Origin: a virus
Virus record (IMG/VR): IMGVR_UViG_3300008448_000102
Location: 1 to 55,533 of that record
Length of the DNA stretch: 55,533 nucleotides
Strand: one strand, 5' to 3'
Of this stretch, positions 15,330 to 23,600 are shown piece after piece. The notes under the pieces are model-generated. The model was not told the origin of the DNA and searched no databases. It saw only the letters and a program-made list of their open reading frames with translations. Position 1 is the first letter of the stretch. The number at the start of each line of letters is the position of its first letter. Position numbers and translations under genes: made by a program.

Positions 15330-16418
15330 ATGGAACTGAAAGTTAGATTAGTTGAAGAGGGTGAAAATAAGGGTGTGCAAGAAATTGAACGCGAACTTGT
15401 TGATAGACATGAGCAGGAGATTCAAGCAGAAGTCGAGCAGCCTTCAAATGAAAATAATGAGGTCTTTGAAAGCAGCAGTGCTGACGAGGACCTGAGTGAA
15501 GAGAGAGTTCTTTCATATATTAGCAAACGCTACAATAAGCCAATCAATTCGTTCGACGAGTTGGTAAGTCAGCGTTCAGAGGCGGAGGAGATGCCCGAGG
15601 ATGTTGCGGCTTATATGAAGTACAGGAAGGAAACGGGGCGTGGGTTTGATGACTTCCTCAAGTTGAGGAAGGACTACGACACAATGGACCCTGAAGATGT
15701 CCTGAAGGAATACTTTTCGGCTACTCAGGATGGCCTCGATGCAGACGACATTGAAGTCCTAATGGACGACTATCGTTACGACGAGGACCTTGATGAGGAG
15801 TCGAAGATTAAGAAAGTAAAGATTGCAAAAAAGAAGGCTATTGCAGAAGCCAAGAAGTTCTTCAGTTCTCAGAAGGAGAAGTACAAGATGCCGCTTGAGT
15901 CAAGTTTGGCAAGCATCTCCGATGAAGAGAAGAGGGAGTTCGATGGCTACAAGCAGTACCTACAACAGGCTAAGACCATCCAAGAGCAGGATGAGCGCAA
16001 GCGGAATTGGTTTGCACAGAAAACGAACGAGGTGTTTGGTGGTGAGTTCAAAGGTTTTGAGTTCAGCATAAACGACCGAAAGTTTACATTCGCTCCGGGG
16101 GATGCCTCCGAACTGAAGAAGGCTCAGTCAACTCCAACGAACTTTATCAATAAGTTCTTGGATGAGAATGGGCTTATGAAAGATGCGGCAGGTTACCATA
16201 GGTCGTTAGCCATAGCCATGAATCCTGAAAAGTTTGCCAAGCACTTCTATGAGCAGGGTTTGGCAGACGCAACCGAGGACGTCATGCGTAAGACAAAGAA
16301 CATCAACATGTCTGAGCGTAGGGCGCCCGAGGTGACAAAGCAGGGCGGATTTCAGGTGAGGGCGGTAAACCCTGACTCCGGGCGAAAACTCAAAATCCGC
16401 AGCAACAAAAACACTTAA
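15330..16418 (+). CDS. Putative capsid scaffold protein (362 aa)
   Basis: 362 aa, acidic N terminus (EEGENKGVQEIERELVD, then Gln/Glu/Asn-rich), long helical and charged middle (residues 140-235, KKAIAEAKKFFSSQKEKYK), and a more ordered end with FEFSINDRKFTFAPGDASELKK, NPEKFAKHFYEQGLADA and a basic tail. No enzyme motif. A charged, coiled-coil-rich protein lying between portal and major capsid protein is what scaffold proteins look like in this phage group. Assignment is by position and composition. Confidence 0.65.
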   Translation: MELKVRLVEEGENKGVQEIERELVDRHEQEIQAEVEQPSNENNEVFESSSADEDLSEERVLSYISKRYNKPINSFDELVSQRSEAEEMPEDVAAYMKYRKETGRGFDDFLKLRKDYDTMDPEDVLKEYFSATQDGLDADDIEVLMDDYRYDEDLDEESKIKKVKIAKKKAIAEAKKFFSSQKEKYKMPLESSLASISDEEKREFDGYKQYLQQAKTIQEQDERKRNWFAQKTNEVFGGEFKGFEFSINDRKFTFAPGDASELKKAQSTPTNFINKFLDENGLMKDAAGYHRSLAIAMNPEKFAKHFYEQGLADATEDVMRKTKNINMSERRAPEVTKQGGFQVRAVNPDSGRKLKIRSNKNT

Positions 16419-16432
16419 CACACTAAAAAAAG

Positions 16433-17845
16433 ATGGGAATTCTTTCTACACCGACATTCGCCCTACAACCCGCAGCCGAGCGGGTGGCGTTGTCTACAAA
16501 CTACATCACCAACTTCAACTTCCTCAATCAGTATCTTCCTGATACTTACGAGAAGGAGTTTGAGCGTTATGGTAACCGTTCCGTATCATCCTTCCTTCGT
16601 ATGGTTGGAGCCGAGATGCCCTCCGCTTCTGACCAAATCAAGTGGGCTGAACAAGGACGTCTGCACATTAAATACACCCAAGCACAAGCATCCCTTGTTG
16701 TTGCAGCAGGATGTACATTGACTGTCGGTGACCCCGGTGCTACAACTGCCGCTGTTCGCGTAAATCAGACTGTATTCATTCAAAATCCCGCAGGTGCGAC
16801 TAACCGTGGAATTGTTGATTCTGTAACAGGTCTTGTGTTCACCGTAAAGTTTTATGAGGCCGCTGCTGCTATCGCAAATGGTGACCTCTGTACCGTGTTC
16901 ATTTACGGTTCTGAGTTCGCCAAGGGAACATTTGGAATGCAAAACTCTCTTGAGGCTGAGGATAGCATCTTCGACAACAAGCCAATCATCCTAAAGGACA
17001 CGTATGCCGTTAATGGTTCCGACATGGCTCAGATTGGTTGGGTAGAGGTGACAACCGAGAACGGTGCTACCGGATACCTATGGTACTTGAAGTCAGAACA
17101 CGAGACACGTCTACGTTTCGAGGACTACATTGAGACCGCCATGATTGAAGCAGTACCCGCAGCGGCAGGTACAGGTGCCGCTACCTTTATCACAGGTGGT
17201 GCAGCGAACGCCGCAGGAACTCAGGGTGTATTCTATACGGTTAACCTTCGTGGTAACGTATGGGGAGCAGGTAACCCGGGGTCTCTTGGAGATTGGGATT
17301 CTGTTATTGGTCGTCTTGACAAGCAGGGTTCAATCGAAGAGAATGTGGTATTTGTAAACCGCGACTTCTCGTTCGACATTGACGACATGCTTGCTACCTT
17401 GAATGGTTTCAACGGTGGTACTGCTGCCAACGGAGCATCGTTCGGTCTGTTCGACAACGACATCAACATGGCTTTGAACCTTGGCTTCAGCGGATTCCGC
17501 CGTGGCTATGACTTCTACAAGTCAGATTGGAAGTACCTGAACGACGCTACCATGCGCGGTGGTCTTGCCAATGCAGGAAACAATACCGTTACAGGTCTGC
17601 TCGTTCCCGCAGGTTCAACTACCGTGTATGACCAAATCATGGGTAAGAATGCCAAGCGTCCGTTCTTGCACGTTCGTTACCGTGCGTCTGAGGCTGAAGA
17701 CCGCCGCTATAAGACTTGGATTACCGGGTCAGCGGGTGGTGCTGCCACGACTGACCTCGATGCAATGCAGGTTAACTTCCTGTCTGAGCGTTGTGTGTGT
17801 ACCCTCGGTGCAAACAACTTCGTGTTGTTCCGCTACGGAGTCTAA
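16433..17845 (+). CDS. Major capsid protein
   Basis: 470 aa, HK97-fold type by context. The N-terminal part reads FNFLNQYLPDTYEKEFERYG, SVSSFLRMVGAEMPSASDQI and KWAEQGRLH, a signature of capsid proteins of crAss-like phages. Residues about 85-160 are a beta insert (VNQTVFIQN ... GIVDSVTGLVFTVKFYEAA). Later blocks: GTFGMQNSLEAEDSIFDNKP, IGWVEVTTENG, SEHETRLRFEDYIETAMI. Codons are less A/T-rich and more regular than neighbours, as in highly expressed genes. It is followed by a long hairpin at 17871-17916. Confidence 0.88.
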   Translation: MGILSTPTFALQPAAERVALSTNYITNFNFLNQYLPDTYEKEFERYGNRSVSSFLRMVGAEMPSASDQIKWAEQGRLHIKYTQAQASLVVAAGCTLTVGDPGATTAAVRVNQTVFIQNPAGATNRGIVDSVTGLVFTVKFYEAAAAIANGDLCTVFIYGSEFAKGTFGMQNSLEAEDSIFDNKPIILKDTYAVNGSDMAQIGWVEVTTENGATGYLWYLKSEHETRLRFEDYIETAMIEAVPAAAGTGAATFITGGAANAAGTQGVFYTVNLRGNVWGAGNPGSLGDWDSVIGRLDKQGSIEENVVFVNRDFSFDIDDMLATLNGFNGGTAANGASFGLFDNDINMALNLGFSGFRRGYDFYKSDWKYLNDATMRGGLANAGNNTVTGLLVPAGSTTVYDQIMGKNAKRPFLHVRYRASEAEDRRYKTWITGSAGGAATTDLDAMQVNFLSERCVCTLGANNFVLFRYGV

Positions 17846-17870
17846 TAGTCTAACAGTTTAGTATCAACCT

Positions 17871-17916
17871 GAATGGTCAGTGGGGGGTGTCTTCGAGGAC
17901 ACTCCCCCAACCATTC
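17871..17916 (+). other. Long RNA hairpin after the major capsid gene, topped by palindrome
   Basis: GAATGGT / ACCATTC, then TGGGGG / CCCCCA, then GTGTC / GACAC pair around a TTCGAG loop, with a CAG internal loop and one bulged T. About 18 base pairs in all, 25 nt after the capsid stop. It is followed by seven A, not T, so it is not a standard intrinsic terminator. It may stabilise the capsid mRNA 3' end or be a processing site. Confidence 0.75.
17887..17902. repeat. Palindrome GTGTCYTYRARGACAC, copy 3
   Basis: GTGTCTTCGAGGACAC forms the tip of the hairpin between the capsid gene and the next gene, 41 nt after the capsid stop. Confidence 0.85.
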
Positions 17917-17932
17917 AAAAAAATCAAATCCA

Positions 17933-18682
17933 ATGAAAAATAAGAATATCCCTTCGGACAAAACCTACAAACTTCTTGGCGGATACACTCCGCTATCTTA
18001 CACTCTATCATCAAGAAACACACGGAGGTATCCCCTAATGTGGTATGATGAGGAGAAGAATATAAACAGGGCGCTTCGATATGCCCAAAACCAAAAGACC
18101 CCCTTTGAGGATGAGCAGGACGGGAATGCAATCCTTGAGCCTATTGTTTTTGAGGATGGGTTTTTAATAGTTCCAAAATCAAATCCTGTGCTTCAGCAGT
18201 TCCTTCACTATCATCCATTGAATGGAAAAACATTCATTTTGGTTGACAATGAGAAGGATGCTCAAGACGAGTTGGATGAAATGACAGTTGAGGTTGATGC
18301 CCTGATTGAGGCGCGTAAACTCACCGTCGAGCAACTTGAGACCGTATACCGTGTGGTGTTCGGCAAGGACCCAACGCGGTTTGCCACGGCAGAGATTCGG
18401 CGCGACATCTTAGTGATGGCTAAGAGGGACCCAAAGGGATTCCTCAATGTTATTAACGACCCGATGTTGAAATACAATGCCCGTGTTCAGATGTTCTTTG
18501 ACTCTAACCTATTGAGTCTGAGGAACAATGGAAAAGAGGTATGGTTTAACACGCCGTCAAACAAGCGGAAACTCCTTGCGGTTCCATTTGGAGAGGACCA
18601 CATTGAGACCGTATCTTTATATCTAAAGTCAGACGATGGTCTTGACGCACTGAAGTTCTTGGAAAGTCAATTAGAAGAATAG
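17933..18682 (+). CDS. Hypothetical head/connector-region protein (249 aa)
   Basis: Start set at 17933 (leader AAATCAAATCCAATG); the in-frame ATG at 17873 lies inside the hairpin. 249 aa, hydrophilic. The N-terminal 110 residues are beta-like (YPLMWYDEEKNINRALRYA; ILEPIVFEDGFLIVPKSNPVL). The rest is helical (DAQDELDEMTVEVDALIEARK; AEIRRDILVMAKRDPKGFL). Not recognised. Lying between capsid and ring-like genes, it may be a head-completion or auxiliary capsid protein. The first third is A/T-richer than the capsid gene. Confidence 0.65.
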   Translation: MKNKNIPSDKTYKLLGGYTPLSYTLSSRNTRRYPLMWYDEEKNINRALRYAQNQKTPFEDEQDGNAILEPIVFEDGFLIVPKSNPVLQQFLHYHPLNGKTFILVDNEKDAQDELDEMTVEVDALIEARKLTVEQLETVYRVVFGKDPTRFATAEIRRDILVMAKRDPKGFLNVINDPMLKYNARVQMFFDSNLLSLRNNGKEVWFNTPSNKRKLLAVPFGEDHIETVSLYLKSDDGLDALKFLESQLEE

Positions 18683-18688
18683 GATTTG

Positions 18689-18696
18689 TATATTTG
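18689..18696 (+). promoter_or_regulatory. -7 box just after the 18682 stop
   Basis: TATATTTG matches the consensus but lies upstream of a terminator (18741-18768). Transcripts starting here would be about 55 nt long unless read-through occurs. Confidence 0.4.
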
Positions 18697-18740
18697 TATT
18701 GTTCTCTGATGGTTTCATAGTTTTATTGTACATGGGGGAG

Positions 18741-18768
18741 AGGGGCGCTTAGGTGCCCCTTTCTTTTT
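18741..18768 (+). terminator. Intrinsic terminator ahead of the tail genes
   Basis: Stem AGGGGC / GCCCCT around the loop GCTTAGGT, followed by TTCTTTTT. It should end transcription of the capsid operon. A second -7 box overlaps its T tract and restarts transcription for the tail genes. Confidence 0.75.
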
Positions 18769-18775
18769 ATCTTTG
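18768..18775 (+). promoter_or_regulatory. -7 box of the tail operon
   Basis: TATCTTTG fits TAnnTTTG and ends 17 nt before the ATG at 18793. No TTTG at the right distance, because that position is inside the terminator stem. Confidence 0.5.
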
Positions 18776-18792
18776 TACAAAGCACATTAGAG

Positions 18793-19740
18793 ATGATAAA
18801 CTCTGTCAGGAATACGGTATTATCCGTTCTGAACAAGAATAACTACGGCTATATATCCCCATCGGACTTCAACCTGTACGCCAAACAGGCGCAGTTGGAG
18901 TTATTTCAGGATTACTTTTCCGACTATAATAAGACCATCAATCGTGAGAACGCTCGCATGTCGGGTACCGACTATGCCGACGAGCGCAAGAGAATTGAGG
19001 AGGCTATGGAGGTGTTCGCCGTGACGGACTATCTCGATGTTGTTACACCGCTTCCGAATAACACTTACTACCTTCCGGCGTTAGCGTACAACAATAACGA
19101 CTACTTTATGATTAACAAGGTGGTCTGCTATCCAATTCAGGTAGCAACGGGATTTAATAGTGCAGCCGTGGCGAGTCAGTTGATTGATGCAACCGCTAAC
19201 TTTATAGCGAGTGGTGTACAGGTTGGAGACATAGTCATCCGATACAATGCAAACTTCATAGCCAAAGTCACAGCGGTAACTTCAGCAACGATATTGACGC
19301 TTGACACTAACATATTCTTTGGTACACCCGAACAGTATTTTATTTTTTCAGGCCAAACGGTGCGTGAGGCTGAGAAGGTTACGCATGGTAAAATCACCAT
19401 GCTAAACAATTCTTTATTAACGGCACCAAGTAATAACTTCCCTGCCTACACGCAGGAGTATGATAAACTGACCATTTATCCGCCAACAATAAATAATCGC
19501 GGACAGATATTAGCAAACTACTTCAGGTATCCATTCGACCCCAAGTGGACATACATTACACTTGTGAATGGAGAACCCTCATTCGACCAAACGCAGCCTG
19601 ACTATCGGGACTTCGAGTTGCCAATCGAGGACGAGGCAAGGCTTACTATGAAGATACTTCAGTATTGTGGTATATCAATCAGAGAAGGTGAGGTGTATCA
19701 GTTTGGAAAGACAGAAGAGAACCAAGATAAAGCAGAATAA
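18793..19740 (+). CDS. Head-tail ring/adaptor-like protein with GDIV insert (315 aa)
   Basis: 315 aa. Residues 1-110 are helical (SVRNTVLSVLNKNNYGYISPS, then FNLYAKQAQLELFQDYFSDY) as in the ring proteins that join head and tail in crAss-like podoviruses. Residues about 120-190 hold a beta unit (FIASGVQVGDIVIRYN, then VTAVTSATILTLDTNIF) that closely resembles the decoration-like proteins at 4686 and 5191. The C-terminal part continues TYTQEYDKLTIYPP-like strands (here AYTQEYDKLTIYPPTI) and PIEDEARLTMKILQY. It is the first gene of the tail operon. Confidence 0.7.
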   Translation: MINSVRNTVLSVLNKNNYGYISPSDFNLYAKQAQLELFQDYFSDYNKTINRENARMSGTDYADERKRIEEAMEVFAVTDYLDVVTPLPNNTYYLPALAYNNNDYFMINKVVCYPIQVATGFNSAAVASQLIDATANFIASGVQVGDIVIRYNANFIAKVTAVTSATILTLDTNIFFGTPEQYFIFSGQTVREAEKVTHGKITMLNNSLLTAPSNNFPAYTQEYDKLTIYPPTINNRGQILANYFRYPFDPKWTYITLVNGEPSFDQTQPDYRDFELPIEDEARLTMKILQYCGISIREGEVYQFGKTEENQDKAE

Positions 19741-19742
19741 CG

Positions 19743-20648
19743 ATGGCCTATATATCACAGTTTGACTACTACAACAATCCGAGCAATCACGGCTCATATC
19801 AGTATGTAAGCCTGTTTGACATTGTCAATAACTTCATGTTAATGTATAATGGGAATCGCTCGTTAGTCAACAACGAAGAGCGATACAAGATTCTATTCCA
19901 TGCCAAGCGGGCCGTACAGGAACTAAACTACGATGCCTTCAAGGAGATTAAGGTATTAGAGTTGAACGTATGTGACCTGCTTAGGTATGTACTCCCATCT
20001 GACTACGTTAATTGGGTTCGTATATCTCTATACAAGGACGGGTATCTTAGGCCACTGAGTGAGAACATTCAGGCCCTTTCATCCGACGCTTACTTGCAGG
20101 ACAACAACTGTCAGATTCTATTCGACATCAATGGAAATGTACTGAAGCCTCAGTTCTCTAACATTGACTTTGATAGGATTACGGGAACAAAGAAGAGCAT
20201 CTACTTAAACGAGGGTAATCAATTTAGTGGACAGCCGGGATACTTTGTTGACGGCATGTGGTACTTTGACTACGCCATCGGCAATAGGATTGGTCTTAAT
20301 ACCGAGACGGCGAACTTCAACCCTACATTCAGCATCGACAAAAAGAACGGAGTGATAAACTTCGACTCAACCATGTCAGGTGAAGTCTGCATACTTGAGT
20401 ACGTATCTGATGGTATGGAGAATGGTGACGACTCGTTGATATCGGTCAATAAACTATTTGAGAAATACGTATACGCATATATTCAGTATGAGATACTGAA
20501 CTCCAAGTTAGGCGTTCAAGAATATATAGTTGCTCGGGCACGTAAAGAGAAGGCGGCTCTGTTGAGGAACGCAAAGATTAGAATCAGCAACATTCACCCC
20601 GGCAGACTTCTGATGAATCTGCGTGGTATGGACAAGACAATCAAATAA
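19743..20648 (+). CDS. Tail tubular A/ring-like protein (301 aa)
   Basis: 301 aa. An N-terminal helical part (YVSLFDIVNNFMLMY; EERYKILFHAKRAVQELNYD; FKEIKVLELNV) is followed by YVLPSDYVNWVRISLYKDG and a beta-rich middle, then a helical end (KYVYAYIQYEILNSK; AARKEKAALLRNAKIRISN in part). This is the pattern of T7 gp11/P22 gp4-type tail adaptor proteins in podoviruses. It starts two bases after the upstream gene and is followed one base on by the nozzle-like protein. Confidence 0.7.
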   Translation: MAYISQFDYYNNPSNHGSYQYVSLFDIVNNFMLMYNGNRSLVNNEERYKILFHAKRAVQELNYDAFKEIKVLELNVCDLLRYVLPSDYVNWVRISLYKDGYLRPLSENIQALSSDAYLQDNNCQILFDINGNVLKPQFSNIDFDRITGTKKSIYLNEGNQFSGQPGYFVDGMWYFDYAIGNRIGLNTETANFNPTFSIDKKNGVINFDSTMSGEVCILEYVSDGMENGDDSLISVNKLFEKYVYAYIQYEILNSKLGVQEYIVARARKEKAALLRNAKIRISNIHPGRLLMNLRGMDKTIK

Positions 20649-20649
20649 G

Positions 20650-23600
20650 ATGGCTAACGTAACAAGAACATTTGTAGCGGGTCGAATGAATAAAGTCGTC
20701 GATGAACGACTTGTTCCAAACGGCGAGTATATTGACGCATTAAATATCCGCATGGGTTCTACCGAGAACTCAGAGATTGGCGTCATTGAAAACTCAAAAG
20801 GAAACGACCGCCTTACATTCTTGGCCTATATTGATGGGACGCCGCTTAGTGTGGATGCTCTTTGTATTGGAGCCCTTGAGGATTCGGCGAATGACACACT
20901 CTATTGGTTTGTCCATGACCCCAACTTCACTGTTGGTGCCACAGGTAAACTTGACCTGATTGTATCATACAATGCCAACACAAGCATACTAACATACCAC
21001 GTAGTTAGTATTGACGATGGAGGCGGTGTAAACACCACACTAAACTTCAATCCATCGTATACAATCACAGGCGTCAACATCATTGACAATCTGCTGTTCT
21101 TTACGGATGACTATAATCAGCCGAGGTTTATCAATGTTACAAGACAATACGCTGTTCCTGTTGCAAACATAGACGCCATATCAGCGGAGTCACTTCTTGT
21201 TATTAAGAAGCCACCGACATCTTCTCCGGCAATTACTCCATATCGTACTTCAAGTCAGGAGAACTTCATGGAGACGCGGTTTATCTGTTTTGCGTATCGT
21301 TATAGGTATGCTGATGGAGAATACTCCGCAACCTCTCAGTGGTCTGAGCCCGCATTTATTCCAAACCCGTTCGAGTTTTCGACAGAGAGTTTCTTAAATG
21401 AGGGTATGGTAAACTTCGCCAACGCATGCGACATTACCTATAACTCAGGCGGACCACTTGTGGTTGGTATAGACCTGCTATTCAAGAATGCGGACTCGAA
21501 CATTATCAAGGTAATCGAGAAACTTGACAAGACCGACCTTGGATTAGCGAACAATACTGACTATCAGTATCAGTTCAACAATAGCAAGATATTCACTGTG
21601 CTGCCCGAGTCTGAACTGCTTCGCTTGTACGACAATGTACCAAGGCTTGCGAAGGCTCAAACAACTATGGGCAACCGCCTCATGTATGGTAACTATACTG
21701 AGGGGTACGACATGATTGATGCGAATGGTTTTCCTGTAAACCTTGAGTATTTTGTGACACTCAATACAGAGGATATTGGAACATCAGATATTCCCGACAC
21801 GACATCGAATGGGAACTATAACATAAACGGAGCATTGACAGTTAATGGAAGTATAGTCGAGATTAACCTCGACCCTATAAACTTTCCATTGGTTGCAGGT
21901 TCATCTATTTCATGGGAGTTAAACATTGCCCATAGCACCTTCACGGGAACAGGTCCTTTCCCTGCGCCCATGTCTGATGTTCAGGTGAGTTTCACGTTCT
22001 TCCTTCAGACTAACTACACATCTGTATATCAGATGGCAACAAGCGTTGAGTTTCTGAACGCTGTTGGAACAAACCTAAATATCAAGCCCGTCTATGCGGC
22101 TCCGGGTAACGACACGTCCTGCGATGGCTCAACATTTACAGACATACTAAACTGTGCCCTTCCAAATACGCTTGGTACATTCAATAAGTATGCAAGCGGA
22201 ATAACGGCTTCATCTCAACCAATTGCAGTTATAGCATCACCCGCAAGTAATGTGATAGGATTGCAGTTGATTGCTATGGAATATGTTGACGCTCCTGCGA
22301 CACCAACGGTGAGTTTCTTTAACTATTACACCGTCTCTTCAGCACAGGCTGTATATCAGCAGGTGGCTACACCAAAGAGTCTCCATAGTAATCGGGGGTA
22401 TGAGATTGGTATAGTCTACATGGACGAGTTTAATCGCTCGACCACTGCCTTGGTTAGTCCAAACAATACATTGTATGTTCCATGCGAGAACTCGTATTTG
22501 AAGAACTACATTCAGGTTACTATACCAACGACACAGATTGCACCGTCTTGGGCGTCAAAGTATAAGTTTGTTATCAAGCCCGATGCCGAGACATACGAGA
22601 CAATCTTCAGTAACATATTCGTAAAGGATACAACCACAAACAATTGGTGGTTCCTTTTAGACGGAGAGAATGCAAGAAAGATTGAGGTAGGAGACAGGCT
22701 TATTGTAAAGTCAGATTCATCAGGAACCGTAACAAGTTGTGTGTATGCGACTGTTTTAGATAAGCAAAGCAAGACGGCGGGATTTATTGGGTCTGCACCT
22801 TCGGGTGTTTATATGAGAATAAACCCAAATGACTTTTCTGTTGAGGTTAACCCCGATGCAGTATTTCAAGAAAATAGAACAATCACTACAAATCAAGGCA
22901 ATTCATTTCCTACAATAAACATTGACTTCAAGAATGGTTCAGGTGACAATGTAACCATACCATCGGGGAGTAGGATTATCTTAAACTTTACGTGGAAGAG
23001 GATTGGCGGATACAGTTTATGTGAAAAGCGTGAATACTATTGGTCTAAGACATTCATCTCCTCTGCCAACTATGATAACTTCAGGGATTGGTTTGTAGGG
23101 GATGGGATTGAAACAGCAATAGATAGCGGTACACAGAATGTTGGTTCGGGAGGTGGACCAATAGATAACACATATATTCCTTTACTAATACCATACAATA
23201 CAAATGCGTATGTTGGTCCGTTAAGTGTCGGAACTAACTTTTGGAGATTTGAAGACCTTGGTCCAACAGGAACAGGTGATGCAGTACGTTTATGGCTTAC
23301 GGGAACGGAGTCGTGTCCCGGCGTTCGCAGGAAGAGCAACAGGATGTCAAGCATACAGGTGAGCGTTACAATCTTTCGTGCCGTTGACCTGTTTGTATTC
23401 GAGACCGAGCCCGTTGATGCGCTACCCGACGTGTTCTACGAGAACGAGCAGTCGTTCGACATCGACACCAATGGTCAACACCTTGGTAACGTGCAAGACC
23501 AAAACTTTGCTACCAACCAATCGGCAATCATTGACACCACATTCCATAACTGCTATGCCTTTGGTAACGGTGTCGAGAGTTACAAGATTCGCGACTCGGT

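Noticed and set aside
16681-16920. Frameshift or foreign gene in the capsid gene
   Set aside because: The Ala/Gly/Thr-rich beta stretch is in frame and reads as an inserted domain.
17917-17923. Intrinsic terminator after the capsid gene
   Set aside because: The strong hairpin is followed by A on the transcribed strand, and there is no T tract on the other side for the opposite direction.
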